Of a DNA stretch of 11,404 nucleotides, positions 1-6,017 are shown piece after piece. The DNA is from Desulfobulbus sp. (GTDB lineage Bacteria > Desulfobacterota > Desulfobulbia > Desulfobulbales > Desulfobulbaceae), in assembly GCA_028684915.1 (NCBI GenBank), contig JAQUEZ010000197.1, forward strand, positions 1 to 11,404. The letters are read 5' to 3'. The notes beneath the pieces were generated by a model that was not told where the DNA came from, did no database searches, and was given only the letters and a program-made list of their open reading frames with translations. Every line of letters starts with the position of its first letter. The stretch's first letter is position 1. The position numbers and the translations under genes were made by a program.

Positions 1-33
1 TATTAACTTTTCAAGCGACCTTCCTGGTTTCAT
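1..33 (-). CDS. 5' end of next cassette gene, possibly restriction-endonuclease-like (partial)
   Basis: Eleven codons starting at an ATG at 33 run off the left edge and read MKPGRSLEKLI. The ATG lies 14 bases beyond the R' box of the attC at 48-118, the usual position for the first gene of an integron cassette. The opening G-R-S-L-E-x-L-I is common at the N-terminus of restriction-endonuclease-like proteins, but eleven residues cannot establish that. The upstream GTGAG is only a weak ribosome-binding site. The reading frame is supported mainly by position; the function is a guess. Confidence 0.4.
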   Translation of the reverse strand, partial: MKPGRSLEKLI

Positions 34-47
34 AGTTTTACTCACTT

Positions 48-118
48 GTCCAACGTCGTGGGGGCGCACCAGCGGCGCGGCTTCACCGCGCCGACTGCGT
101 GCCGCCGCCTAGTTGGAT
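48..118 (-). other. attC: attC recombination site of the 763-83 cassette
   Basis: On the minus strand the R'' box is ATCCAAC (118-112) and the R' box is GTTGGAC (54-48). Between them a GC-rich imperfect hairpin forms from the GGCGGCACGC and GGGGCGCACC type arms. R'' is the exact reverse complement of the R' box at the start of this cassette (778-772), as expected for one excisable cassette. The core closely resembles the attCs at 2105-2169 and 5048-5112. The stop codon of the cassette gene (85-83) lies inside the site. Confidence 0.9.
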
Positions 119-763
119 CTCAGACAGCAAACTTGGCACCATTTCTCTGTAGTCGTCTATGGCCTGTATGCTTGCTAGCCTCAAACGTGCAGCAACATCG
201 GCGGTAATAATTCCTACCAGTACTAGCCATTCAAGAGTTCGTTCGACACCTCTTGGGTACGTCATTAACCACTCGCATATCTTCCCTCGAAAAACGTCAA
301 TGCCATAAACTTCAAGCTGGTCCCGCAGAAATGAATATTGCCCATATGTTGCCAGGTTCCATTCCAGGTATCCGACCTTGTTACTGACCTTCTCAAACCA
401 CGGAATAGCATTCAGGTGAACAAGGTCTTTAACTTCTGTTATTGCATTTTCAAATTGTCTTTCATCGTAAACCGACCACCATGCATCTCCGGTCATATTT
501 TCGGAAAGGCGAGTTGAAATTATTTCGATTGCTCCACTACGACTAGAACCAATGTTTGGTACGCTCCACTTGTGTCCAGTGCAGAGATTGATTGCGAATT
601 TGCCGCCATTCGTTTCCCAGTACTTGTCAATCTGCAGATATATTCCCTGCACATACTCAGGCGAGCGATGCCAGTATTCACGATGCTTTTCTTTTTCCCA
701 GTGACGGAAAAAGTCAAAGGAGGTTACGACTTGATGAAATGATTTGTTCAGTTTTTTTATCAT
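83..763 (-). CDS. Cassette-encoded hypothetical protein (DUF4304-like at most)
   Basis: Soluble 226-residue protein rich in Trp and Tyr, with no signal peptide or membrane segment. The start is set at the ATG at 763. A longer frame reaching 793 would encode ten residues translated from the attC at 772-827 (MISRPVGSKG), which is not credible. The N-terminal part (F-x-F-F-R, then Q-I-D-K-Y and K-F-A-I-N-L) faintly recalls DUF4304-type proteins, often found as accessory or immunity-like genes; this is a weak impression. The last nine residues (from LGGG) are encoded by attC DNA, and the stop lies within the attC. It is the only gene of its cassette. No catalytic motif is recognised. Confidence 0.75.
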   Translation of the reverse strand: MIKKLNKSFHQVVTSFDFFRHWEKEKHREYWHRSPEYVQGIYLQIDKYWETNGGKFAINLCTGHKWSVPNIGSSRSGAIEIISTRLSENMTGDAWWSVYDERQFENAITEVKDLVHLNAIPWFEKVSNKVGYLEWNLATYGQYSFLRDQLEVYGIDVFRGKICEWLMTYPRGVERTLEWLVLVGIITADVAARLRLASIQAIDDYREMVPSLLSEIQLGGGTQSAR

Positions 764-771
764 GCCTTTTG

Positions 772-827
772 ATCCAACGGGGCGGGAGATCACAGGCTGT
801 CAGGCCTGTGTATCTACCTGGTTGGAA
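772..827 (-). other. attC: attC site of the 2083-800 cassette (short type)
   Basis: This 56-base site has R'' TTCCAAC (827-821) and R' GTTGGAT (778-772) on the minus strand. The core is a clean hairpin: CACAGGC (791-797) pairs with GCCTGTG (804-810), extended by AGAT (787-790) with ATCT (812-815) around an extrahelical base. It is shorter and unlike the GC-rich attCs of the array, so the cassette probably came from another source. R'' matches the R' box at the cassette start (2111-2105) in six of seven bases. Confidence 0.85.
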
Positions 828-2083
828 CCTTTATCAACTGTTTCAACTTTGCCCGATCTTTTCATGTCTTCGGTCCCATCTGTTTTTGTGGTATCTGCAG
901 CCTTAGATGGCTTTATAGATGTTTTACGGCTACGCATGGAAAAAAGGAGAGGTTCGATGACCTGCCAGTGAATGTCCTTCTGAAAGGTAGGGAAATCGAA
1001 TGAACTTTTGAGTCTTCCGCGAAACGAATCCAACCATCTGTAATATTGCCATCCTGACGAGGTAATCAACGACAGTGGCTTTATCTGGCATCGTAGAAGA
1101 ATTGGCAGTTTTCGGCATTCTATGCTGTGTGGATCCTTCCCAACGTATTTTGCGAGGAATGCGTTTCCTACGACAGCACAAGAGTTGGAGTACTTCACTA
1201 TCAGTTCAATAGAAAGACGCTTCGTTTCAATTCTTATGCTGCCAACCTCTGAATGCTTAATTGTTGTACCGTTTGGAAGAACCAAATCAAATCTAGAGTA
1301 CATAGAACCATCGCTTCCCCACAGTGAGCAAAGTTCTCCTTCAGGCCGTTTTTTACCGTCAGGGAAAGCGTTAAGAAAGATATCTCGCTGTTCGATTGGT
1401 GTCGAAAGCAGGTTAAGAACCCTGTTTTTCAGCAAGAATGCAGGTATGTCTTCTCGCTTGTATTCTTTGATGTAAACATCGTCATCAGAGTCATTAAAAT
1501 AGGTTGAAAGATGAAGTGACAACTCATCCAGCAATACGAAGGAAACAGCTTCTTGTAGCAATCTAGCGGCTTGTGGGATTTTTACAGATTCTTCATCGAC
1601 CGTAACCCTGTAGATTGATATGTAAGTAGGTTGCTCACTTGCTTTTACATCTATTAATTCAGCAGTGCGTTCTTCTGAAGGTTCGTCCGCAGGTACAGGA
1701 ATAATTGGTTCTTTTTCCCATTCATTGAAGATCGACCGACTTTCCGCTTTCACAGCGGAAAGAGTCTCGTGTAGTTTTTCGGAAAAATCGTAGTCTCTGA
1801 CTGGAATGAGCTGGTTTCGTTTCGGATCAATCAATATTACTGCATCAATTTCATCCTCAAATGAGAGGCTGGATTTTAGGTCTTTAGCGAGTAAGCCAAA
1901 GGATATACATATCAAAAGAAATGCAATAGCCGTCGTGGCCCAAGTTGGGAGCATGGTCTGTGCTGCGAACTGGCTGGCCAAGGCACCTACAGAAAATGCA
2001 AGAATCGCAGCTATTACAAACAGCCGCACAAGCTCTTTTTTTTCGGTCAGTATATTCGCAAGAAGATTTGAGTTTGATTTCAT
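800..2083 (-). CDS. Two-TM membrane protein with large soluble domain, unknown function
   Basis: A 427-residue protein starting at an ATG at 2083, with AAGGA and AAGG upstream as the likely ribosome-binding site. Two hydrophobic segments (about residues 19-38 and 48-67) form an N-terminal hairpin, followed by about 360 soluble residues that should be cytoplasmic. The soluble part holds an acidic stretch (about 105-135) and a region reading F-D-L-V-L-P-N-G then I-R-I-E-T-K-R-L. No family is recognised. The C-terminal tail is Lys/Asp-rich, and the stop codon sits in the loop of the attC hairpin (802-800). It is the only gene of a large cassette. The two-TM-plus-cytoplasmic-domain layout resembles that of the 3656-2688 product, but no sequence similarity was noticed. 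Function unknown. Confidence 0.85.
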   Translation of the reverse strand: MKSNSNLLANILTEKKELVRLFVIAAILAFSVGALASQFAAQTMLPTWATTAIAFLLICISFGLLAKDLKSSLSFEDEIDAVILIDPKRNQLIPVRDYDFSEKLHETLSAVKAESRSIFNEWEKEPIIPVPADEPSEERTAELIDVKASEQPTYISIYRVTVDEESVKIPQAARLLQEAVSFVLLDELSLHLSTYFNDSDDDVYIKEYKREDIPAFLLKNRVLNLLSTPIEQRDIFLNAFPDGKKRPEGELCSLWGSDGSMYSRFDLVLPNGTTIKHSEVGSIRIETKRLSIELIVKYSNSCAVVGNAFLAKYVGKDPHSIECRKLPILLRCQIKPLSLITSSGWQYYRWLDSFRGRLKSSFDFPTFQKDIHWQVIEPLLFSMRSRKTSIKPSKAADTTKTDGTEDMKRSGKVETVDKGSNQVDTQA

Positions 2084-2104
2084 ATGGCCTTAGATTCCTT
2101 TGTA

Positions 2105-2169
2105 TGCCAACGTGGGCGGGGCGCACCGGCGGAGCGTAGCGTAGACCGAGTGCCGCCGCGTGGTTATAC
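2105..2169 (-). other. attC: attC site of the 2550-2176 cassette
   Basis: This 65-base site has R'' GTATAAC (2169-2163) and R' GTTGGCA (2111-2105). The core (GGGGCGCACCGGCGGAGCG, then GACCGAGTGCCGCCGC, plus strand) folds into an imperfect stem and is nearly the same as the attC at 5048-5112, also 65 bases long. R'' is the exact reverse complement of the R' box at the start of this cassette (2566-2560). Confidence 0.92.
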
Positions 2170-2175
2170 CTTGCC

Positions 2176-2550
2176 TTAAAAAACAACCGACGACCTATAC
2201 TCTTTGCCTCTATCATCAACGGCCACCGACTCCACAGCGAGTTGATGGTTTGGTTTTCTATAAATTTCTGTTCGCAATTCGCTGATGCAGCCAAGCTCAA
2301 CGTCATGACTGGCGGCAAGCTCAGGCAACCATTTTCGATATCTTTCAATTGAGGCGATAACGGTCGGAGGGAAACCATATTCTGATGTGGTGCTCTCGGG
2401 AATCCAGGTGATCACAAGGCGCCCGCCACTGAGGTGACGAGCAACTTCCTTCAAATCTTCGATTACAACACAGTCAGCCACTCTGTTCTCCCAGCTCACG
2501 AACGAGTGGGTAAAATTATGAGCCAATGATTTGATATTTTTGTATTTCAT
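2176..2550 (-). CDS. Small cassette-encoded hypothetical protein
   Basis: Soluble 124-residue protein starting at the ATG at 2550, behind a modest GGAAAG ribosome-binding site and 10 bases from the R' box at 2560-2566. The N-terminus MKYKNIKSLAHNFTHSF resembles a group of conserved hypothetical proteins I associate with integron cassettes; no function is known for them. The rest holds acidic and aromatic residues without any Cys/His metal site, signal peptide or membrane segment. It is alone in its cassette, and its TAA stop is six bases before the attC. Real gene by position, ribosome-binding site and fit between two attC sites; role unknown. Confidence 0.8.
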   Translation of the reverse strand: MKYKNIKSLAHNFTHSFVSWENRVADCVVIEDLKEVARHLSGGRLVITWIPESTTSEYGFPPTVIASIERYRKWLPELAASHDVELGCISELRTEIYRKPNHQLAVESVAVDDRGKEYRSSVVF

Positions 2551-2559
2551 TTTCTTTCC

Positions 2560-2652
2560 GTATAACGGGGTCGGAATTGACCGGCTTGACCGGTCTTATT
2601 TTGTGGTTGGGATTGCACATCAATTTTCTATTTTTATTTTCCAGGGTTGACC
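2560..2652 (-). other. attC: attC site of the 3656-2688 cassette (long type)
   Basis: The R' box is GTTATAC (2566-2560). The R'' box is taken as GGTCAAC (2652-2646) because it is the exact reverse complement of the R' box at the start of this cassette (GTTGACC, 3681-3675). A closer candidate, GTTGGGA on the plus strand at 2606-2612, lacks that match. Inside are a GACCGG/CCGGTC hairpin (2578-2594) and AATTGA/TCAATT pairing. At 93 bases it is the longest attC of the array and AT-rich, unlike its neighbours. Confidence 0.7.
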
Positions 2653-2687
2653 CTTTTGGGGTGTTGAAGTTACTGTTTTTCCTCTAT

Positions 2688-3656
2688 TTATGGCTGTGTT
2701 ATATTTGCATTGGTAAGCGCATTTTTTTCAAGTTCTGCAATTCTCCATGCCACGCAATTGTTATATGAAAACACGAACCGAGAGAGCAGTGAGCAAATAA
2801 ATCCCATTATGTCAATTACATCATCAGCAAATGGTTTGTCCTGTTCAGAAGTAAGAACTAATACACCTATTGGTTGTGTTGAGCATGCCTCAAATATTGG
2901 GTGTGCCGCATATCTTGAAAAGTAGACCTCTGGTCTTCGCTTCGAGTCTGCCCCGTAAAACACTGTAGGATCGTCGTTGATGGTACGATCTTTCGCTTGT
3001 TTCTGATGAAATATAGGCAATAACAGTGATGATTCTGGTAATCCTTTCGCATATTCAACTGGGATTTGAGGACTAAAGAAGTACTTAATCTGAAAGGATT
3101 GATTCAACGAATTGGAATCAGTCAGTTTGAGGCACCTTACATAGTTGGTCTGGAAATAAACCTCAAAGGTATATTTTGTCCCGGAAACTCCTAAAACGGT
3201 TACGCAATTATCCGTTATCTTTCTGATTATTGGACTAAGACTCTTTGCAAAATCCTCGTCACACCAAGGGTCAAGGTAGCACGTTTCAGTATTTAGAGCG
3301 TCGAAGGCTTCTCGCACCATGCGATAAGCTTCATTGCGTCGCTCTAATTCTTTAGCAGAATGTTCCAAGGCAGTTCTTGTTTCGATGGCTTCCGCTAAAT
3401 ACTGGGGGGCTAGGACTTGTGATCTGAGAACCAACGTTACCCCAAGGACCAAGTGAGCTATAACAATCGCACCTAAACAGATACTGGGCATGAAAACCGA
3501 TGTCTTCCCGAATATTGCCGATGCTAATACAGAAGCGAGAATCGCTTCGATGATAGGAAAAATAAATGTCACAAGTATCTGAATCAATGTGTTGTTGCAG
3601 GCATCGAACCGCAGTACTTTTTTCAGCTCATTCATCCAATCTAGGTTGGTTTTCAT
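2688..3656 (-). CDS. Two-TM, coiled-coil, GAF-like membrane protein
   Basis: A 322-residue protein. Start set at the ATG at 3656, which follows a good GAGAGGA ribosome-binding site; an extension to 3680 would be translated attC. Layout: short cytoplasmic N-terminus, TM1 (about 24-48), TM2 (about 55-78), a probable coiled coil (about 86-118, E-T-R-T-A-L-E-H-S-A-K-E-L-E), then a globular domain (about 125-305). That domain ends Q-P-I-G-V-L-V-L-T-S, then F-A-D-D-V-I-D-I-M-G, the usual last strand and helix of a GAF fold. GAF domains bind small ligands such as cyclic nucleotides. No output domain (kinase, cyclase, HD, nuclease) follows, so the protein may act through its membrane part or a partner. 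GAF call from pattern only. Confidence 0.8.
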   Translation of the reverse strand: MKTNLDWMNELKKVLRFDACNNTLIQILVTFIFPIIEAILASVLASAIFGKTSVFMPSICLGAIVIAHLVLGVTLVLRSQVLAPQYLAEAIETRTALEHSAKELERRNEAYRMVREAFDALNTETCYLDPWCDEDFAKSLSPIIRKITDNCVTVLGVSGTKYTFEVYFQTNYVRCLKLTDSNSLNQSFQIKYFFSPQIPVEYAKGLPESSLLLPIFHQKQAKDRTINDDPTVFYGADSKRRPEVYFSRYAAHPIFEACSTQPIGVLVLTSEQDKPFADDVIDIMGFICSLLSRFVFSYNNCVAWRIAELEKNALTNANITQP

Positions 3657-3674
3657 ATTTTCCTCTCGTTCACT

Positions 3675-3749
3675 GGTCAACGGCGCGCGCCCTTGACCCG
3701 CACCGGGGCGCTTCTCAGCCCCGGTCGGTGTCCAAGGGCCTGGTTACGG
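3675..3749 (-). other. attC: attC site of the 4058-3744 cassette
   Basis: This 75-base site has R'' CCGTAAC (3749-3743) and R' GTTGACC (3681-3675). A strong hairpin forms: CCCTTG pairs with CAAGGG and CACCGGGGC pairs with GCCCCGGT around a GCTTCTCA-type loop. The TAA stop of the cassette gene lies in R''. The matching R' box at the cassette's own start (a minus-strand GTTACGG) is missing, consistent with the intron and inverted-repeat element that occupy that junction. Confidence 0.85.
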
Positions 3750-4058
3750 CTTGACCTTTGTGTCTCGCCAGAAGGGGATTTCCTGTGACCAATCGTAGCC
3801 ATACCATTTGGTGGCTAGGCTTTTGAATTCTTCCTGGTTGATCTCTACCCATTCGTCTTTCTTGCATTTCGATTTGTCTGGTCCGAATCGCTTGAATGGG
3901 CCTTTGCCATAAATGCCGCCTCGCAGATCTCGCGACTTCTCGCACTTGAAAAACCTGTAGTCGATCAACTTATGATGTGGCTCTTCGCCTCGACTGCTCG
4001 GCGCCATCAAATTAAAAAACAAAGTCAGGAGAATCAGCATGATTCTATTGGTCTTCAT
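3744..4058 (-). CDS. Small exported protein, unknown function
   Basis: A 104-residue protein starting at the ATG at 4058 after a strong GAGAGGA ribosome-binding site. Residues 1-24 form a Sec-type signal peptide: MKTNR, a hydrophobic core I-M-L-I-L-L-T-L-F-F-N-L, then a small-residue region ending near S-S-R-G. The mature part is about 80 residues, basic and aromatic, with two cysteines (C39, C65) that could form a disulfide in the periplasm. No lipobox is seen. Upstream lie the 79-bp inverted-repeat element and the intron fragment, so any promoter arriving from the right must read through them. Its stop is in the R'' box of its attC. No family recognised. Confidence 0.75.
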   Translation of the reverse strand: MKTNRIMLILLTLFFNLMAPSSRGEEPHHKLIDYRFFKCEKSRDLRGGIYGKGPFKRFGPDKSKCKKDEWVEINQEEFKSLATKWYGYDWSQEIPFWRDTKVKP

Positions 4059-4084
4059 ATTCCTCTCATGCCAGAGAAGCGAGC

Positions 4085-4163
4085 GGGACGCCCTTTATAT
4101 ATTTACATTCCAACCAAATTTTTCAGCTAGACACCTCAAATATAAATATCTAAAGGGCGTCCC
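4085..4163 (+). mobile_element. 79-bp MITE-like element with 21-bp terminal inverted repeats
   Basis: The left arm (4085-4105, beginning GGGACGCCCTTTA) and right arm (4143-4163, ending TAAAGGGCGTCCC) are inverted copies with one mismatch in 21 bases. They enclose a 37-base centre. No clear target-site duplication is seen. Such GGGACG-type palindromes recall single-stranded-DNA (Y1/REP-associated) transposition products, but no transposase is present, so that link is inference. It sits exactly between the truncated intron and the ribosome-binding site of the 4058-3744 gene. As RNA it would form a strong hairpin. Confidence 0.75.
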
Positions 4164-4428
4164 CTTGACCTCCCTCCGGATGGTTATCGGGCTTTGAAGT
4201 CACGTGCCTTCTCGCCCGGATACGGCTGCCTCGTATGCGATTTCTGTTCGTCGGGCCGGGACTTTGCCTGCGGCTTCCTTCAGATTCCGGATCACTCCGG
4301 ACACCCTTGCCGTCCGGCTAACGGTTCCCACCATCAGGGTCCGTAGAGGACTTTCACCTCCAAGTCAACGATCAACCACCACAGTTGATCATACGGCACT
4401 TTCGTGCCACGCGCCCTGCCGGGCGCAC
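4164..4428 (-). mobile_element. Truncated group II intron, 5' part of domain I
   Basis: The minus strand begins at 4428 with GTGCGCCC, the GUGYG-type 5' end of a group II intron. Three hairpins follow: GGGCGC/GCGCCC (4426-4411), GGCAC-GAAA-GTGCC (4408-4395) and GATCAAC/GTTGATC (4390-4370). Then come blocks typical of bacterial intron domain I, such as GGTGAAAGTCC, CGGCAAGGGTGTCCGG, AATCTGAAGGAAGC and CGAACAGAAATC. Similarity to remembered intron 5' regions continues at least to GATAACC (about 4182). There is no reverse transcriptase reading frame, domain V or 3' end; the rest is deleted. The left limit is set at the edge of the inverted-repeat element. A plus-strand reading frame across this region is spurious. 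Confidence 0.85.
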
Positions 4429-4480
4429 ACGGCTGAGGGTTCACCTGCCGGTTCGGGCAGGTGCAACCCGTTGGTTGGCA
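4429..4480 (-). other. attC: attC site of the 5023-4489 cassette, interrupted by the group II intron
   Basis: R'' is TGCCAAC (4480-4474), the exact reverse complement of this cassette's starting R' box (5054-5048). A near-perfect hairpin follows: GGGTT (4437-4441) plus CACCTGCC (4442-4449) pair with GGCAGGTG (4456-4463) and AACCC (4465-4469) around one extrahelical base. The site then stops at ...GCCGT (4430-4429), just where GTT of R' is expected, and the intron begins. The remainder of R' is absent, so this attC should no longer be fully functional. Confidence 0.8.
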
Positions 4481-4488
4481 TTCGCCCT

Positions 4489-4761
4489 TTACTGTTCCGT
4501 CTGGACTGCAAAGACCGTAAACTCCTCACCATCAAGCTCGATCCTTTTTTTCCAGACGTGTTTTCGATTAGGGACTTCTTCAAAGTCGCCGGCATACGCC
4601 TTCTGAGAAAGTTCCTTTTTTAGAAGAGGTGTCAATCCTTGAAAAGCATTTTGCGGAAGTTCTGAGGTCCAACTTGAAACGAAGCCTTTGAAATTGCTGT
4701 GTTTGGCTTGAGCCACATAACTGCTGCCCTGGTAGGTGACAATATATGTGTAAAGCGGCAT
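4489..4761 (-). CDS. Small hypothetical protein, second gene of a two-gene cassette
   Basis: Soluble 90-residue protein starting at the ATG at 4761 behind a strong AGGAGAG ribosome-binding site. The N-terminus (MPLYTYIVTYQGSSYVAQAK) reads as two beta strands; a basic middle and a C-terminal strand (E-E-F-T-V-F-A-V) suggest a small alpha/beta fold. No signal peptide or cysteines. It begins 28 bases after the stop of the 5023-4790 gene, with no attC between, so the two share one cassette and are probably co-transcribed. Its TAA ends nine bases before the attC. Family and function not recognised. Confidence 0.75.
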   Translation of the reverse strand: MPLYTYIVTYQGSSYVAQAKHSNFKGFVSSWTSELPQNAFQGLTPLLKKELSQKAYAGDFEEVPNRKHVWKKRIELDGEEFTVFAVQTEQ

Positions 4762-4789
4762 ATTCTCTCCTCTATGTGGTTCCCGCCTT

Positions 4790-5023
4790 TTATTCGGTTT
4801 TCTCGCTCACCGCTACTTCCTTCTCCCGTCCGAAGCCTCGCCCTTTAATCCATGTCCCACAAAAAGGGCAGTAGTAAAGGTGCCACAGACCGCTGATATA
4901 CCATTGGGTCTCATCGATATTTGCATGTTTCTCGTAGGCGTACGAGATCTCATTGGAAACATACGCCTCGAAAAACCTGTCGCAGCAGACTTCTTCTCTG
5001 GTCTTCGACTTAGGTTTAGCCAT
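4790..5023 (-). CDS. Small CPFCG zinc-knuckle-like hypothetical protein, first gene of a two-gene cassette
   Basis: 77-residue protein. The ATG at 5023 is preferred because AGGCGGA precedes it, whereas the longer frame to 5053 starts inside the attC. The N-terminus is Lys-rich, followed by a CC pair (13-14) and an aromatic segment leading to Y-Y-C-P-F-C-G-T-W-I (about residues 48-57). The CxxC in that setting is a typical half zinc ribbon; a second metal ligand pair could be the CC at 13-14, but this is a guess. Co-cassette with the 4761-4489 gene. No enzyme motif seen. Confidence 0.75.
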   Translation of the reverse strand: MAKPKSKTREEVCCDRFFEAYVSNEISYAYEKHANIDETQWYISGLWHLYYCPFCGTWIKGRGFGREKEVAVSEKTE

Positions 5024-5047
5024 TGTTCCGCCTTTATTCGTTTTCCT

Positions 5048-5112
5048 TGCCAACGTGGTGGGGGCGCACCGGCGGAGCGCAGCGAAGACCGTGTGCCGCC
5101 GCCTTGTTGAAC
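5048..5112 (-). other. attC: attC site of the 5948-5120 cassette
   Basis: This 65-base site has R'' GTTCAAC (5112-5106) and R' GTTGGCA (5054-5048). R'' is the exact reverse complement of the R' box that opens the cassette (5949-5943). The core GGGGCGCACCGGCGGAGCG is identical to that of the attC at 2105-2169, with only scattered differences in the rest, showing the two belong to one attC subfamily. Confidence 0.93.
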
Positions 5113-5119
5113 GTCTCAG

Positions 5120-5710
5120 TTAGTCCTGTTCTTTCTTCAGGAATTGATACTCTGCTACATCTGTGCGAAACATCAAATCACCACATTTCTGGCACTCCTG
5201 CGTGCTTCCGTCAACGATGAATTCACGAACGCCACAATCCTGGTTACAGACAGCATATGAAATATGGATTTTCTCTGGGAAAGTGACTTCTCCAGGGTCA
5301 GGGTAATTACCGACGTCGGCTTCCCAACGGCCAAGTGAGCGAAGGTGAGCGAGGAAGGATTCTCTACGGCACTTTTGCGGGCCAAGGTTTGTAAATCGCT
5401 GACGAATCGCCTCTAGAAGGTTTTCTACTTCATCTGTTATTTCTTCTTTTTCACCTGTTTCGAGACAGAAAATTGAGTCATCCATATCTTGAGGAATCTT
5501 GCCCCACTCGTTGAATTCTTCATCTGTCATGGATGCATAGCGTTTAGTCGGTACTTCTCGTACGTTCCAGGCGAAATTTAGATGATGATATGCGTGTTGA
5601 AGCATCACCAGGAGTTCACCTTCGAGAAGGTTGGCAGAAAGCCTCTTCTCGATTTCTTCTAGCTGCTCTCGTGCCTCTTTAATGTTGCTTTCGATTATTT
5701 GTCGGTTCAT
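5120..5710 (-). CDS. Coiled-coil protein with C-terminal zinc-ribbon-like motif
   Basis: A 196-residue protein starting at the ATG at 5710, four bases after the stop of the preceding membrane-protein gene. A frame extended to 5779 overlaps that gene and is rejected. Residues 1-50 are charged and helical (I-K-E-A-R-E-Q-L-E-E-I-E-K-R-L), a likely coiled coil. An acidic middle follows. The C-terminus holds Y-A-V-C-N-Q-D-C-G, then E-C-Q-K-C-G-D-L: a C-x3-C ... C-x2-C set that looks like a zinc ribbon with a widened first pair. No signal or membrane segment. Tight coupling to the upstream gene suggests translational coupling and a shared role. Function unknown. Confidence 0.8.
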   Translation of the reverse strand: MNRQIIESNIKEAREQLEEIEKRLSANLLEGELLVMLQHAYHHLNFAWNVREVPTKRYASMTDEEFNEWGKIPQDMDDSIFCLETGEKEEITDEVENLLEAIRQRFTNLGPQKCRRESFLAHLRSLGRWEADVGNYPDPGEVTFPEKIHISYAVCNQDCGVREFIVDGSTQECQKCGDLMFRTDVAEYQFLKKEQD

Positions 5711-5714
5711 TTTC

Positions 5715-5948
5715 TCATGCCTTTTTTTCGCTGGTCTTACCGTATTTCTGAATGAAGTATCGGAGGAAAATAATTCCAAAACCTACTGGCGGCAGGAATC
5801 CAAGCTTCTGCCATCCCTCCAATACAAAAAACAGCAATATTCCGCACGCAATAAAAGCGAGGGAGAACAGGCTGCCTAGTGCCAAAAAAATATTCTGTGA
5901 AATGAACTCATTTTTGCCTGTTCCATCTCTCAATCTTTTGTCGTTCAA
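5715..5948 (-). CDS. Small two-TM membrane protein, first gene of a two-gene cassette
   Basis: 77-residue reading frame with two hydrophobic segments (about residues 18-43, I-F-L-A-L-G-S-L-F-S-L-A-F-I-A-C, and 49-66, L-G-F-L-P-P-V-G-F-G-I-I-F-L) and a Lys-rich tail. The N-terminus is uncertain: no in-frame ATG exists. The TTG at 5948 lies inside the R' box (GTTGAAC) at the recombination junction; another TTG is at 5933. Neither has a convincing ribosome-binding site. Its stop is four bases before the start of the 5710-5120 gene, so the pair forms a compact operon within one cassette. The membrane profile argues for a real gene; function unknown. Confidence 0.6.
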   Translation of the reverse strand: MNDKRLRDGTGKNEFISQNIFLALGSLFSLAFIACGILLFFVLEGWQKLGFLPPVGFGIIFLRYFIQKYGKTSEKKA

Positions 5949-6006
5949 CGTCTAAAGGCGCCAGCGGCGGAGCGTCAGCGGAGACCGCTGTCGCCGCTGG
6001 TTACAT
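5943..6006 (-). other. attC: attC site of the 6269-6018 cassette
   Basis: This 64-base site has R'' ATGTAAC (6006-6000) and R' GTTGAAC (5949-5943). CCAGCGGCG (plus strand) pairs with CGCCGCTGG, and the inner AGCGGAGACCGCT forms the hairpin tip. R'' matches the R' box at the cassette start (6289-6283, GTTACAC) except for the last base. Confidence 0.9.
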
Positions 6007-6017
6007 GTGCTGTGCAG

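Noticed and set aside
2560..2612. A shorter attC ending at GTTGGGA (plus strand 2606-2612)
   Set aside because: Its R'' would not pair with the cassette's starting R' box (GTTGACC at 3681-3675), while the box at 2646-2652 pairs exactly.
4204..4623. 139-codon plus-strand reading frame across the intron fragment
   Set aside because: The region is explained by intron RNA structure and an attC on the minus strand, and the frame overlaps the 4761-4489 gene.
5711..5779. Upstream extension of the 5710-5120 gene to 5779
   Set aside because: It overlaps most of the end of the two-TM gene, and the ATG at 5710 gives a compact four-base spacing.
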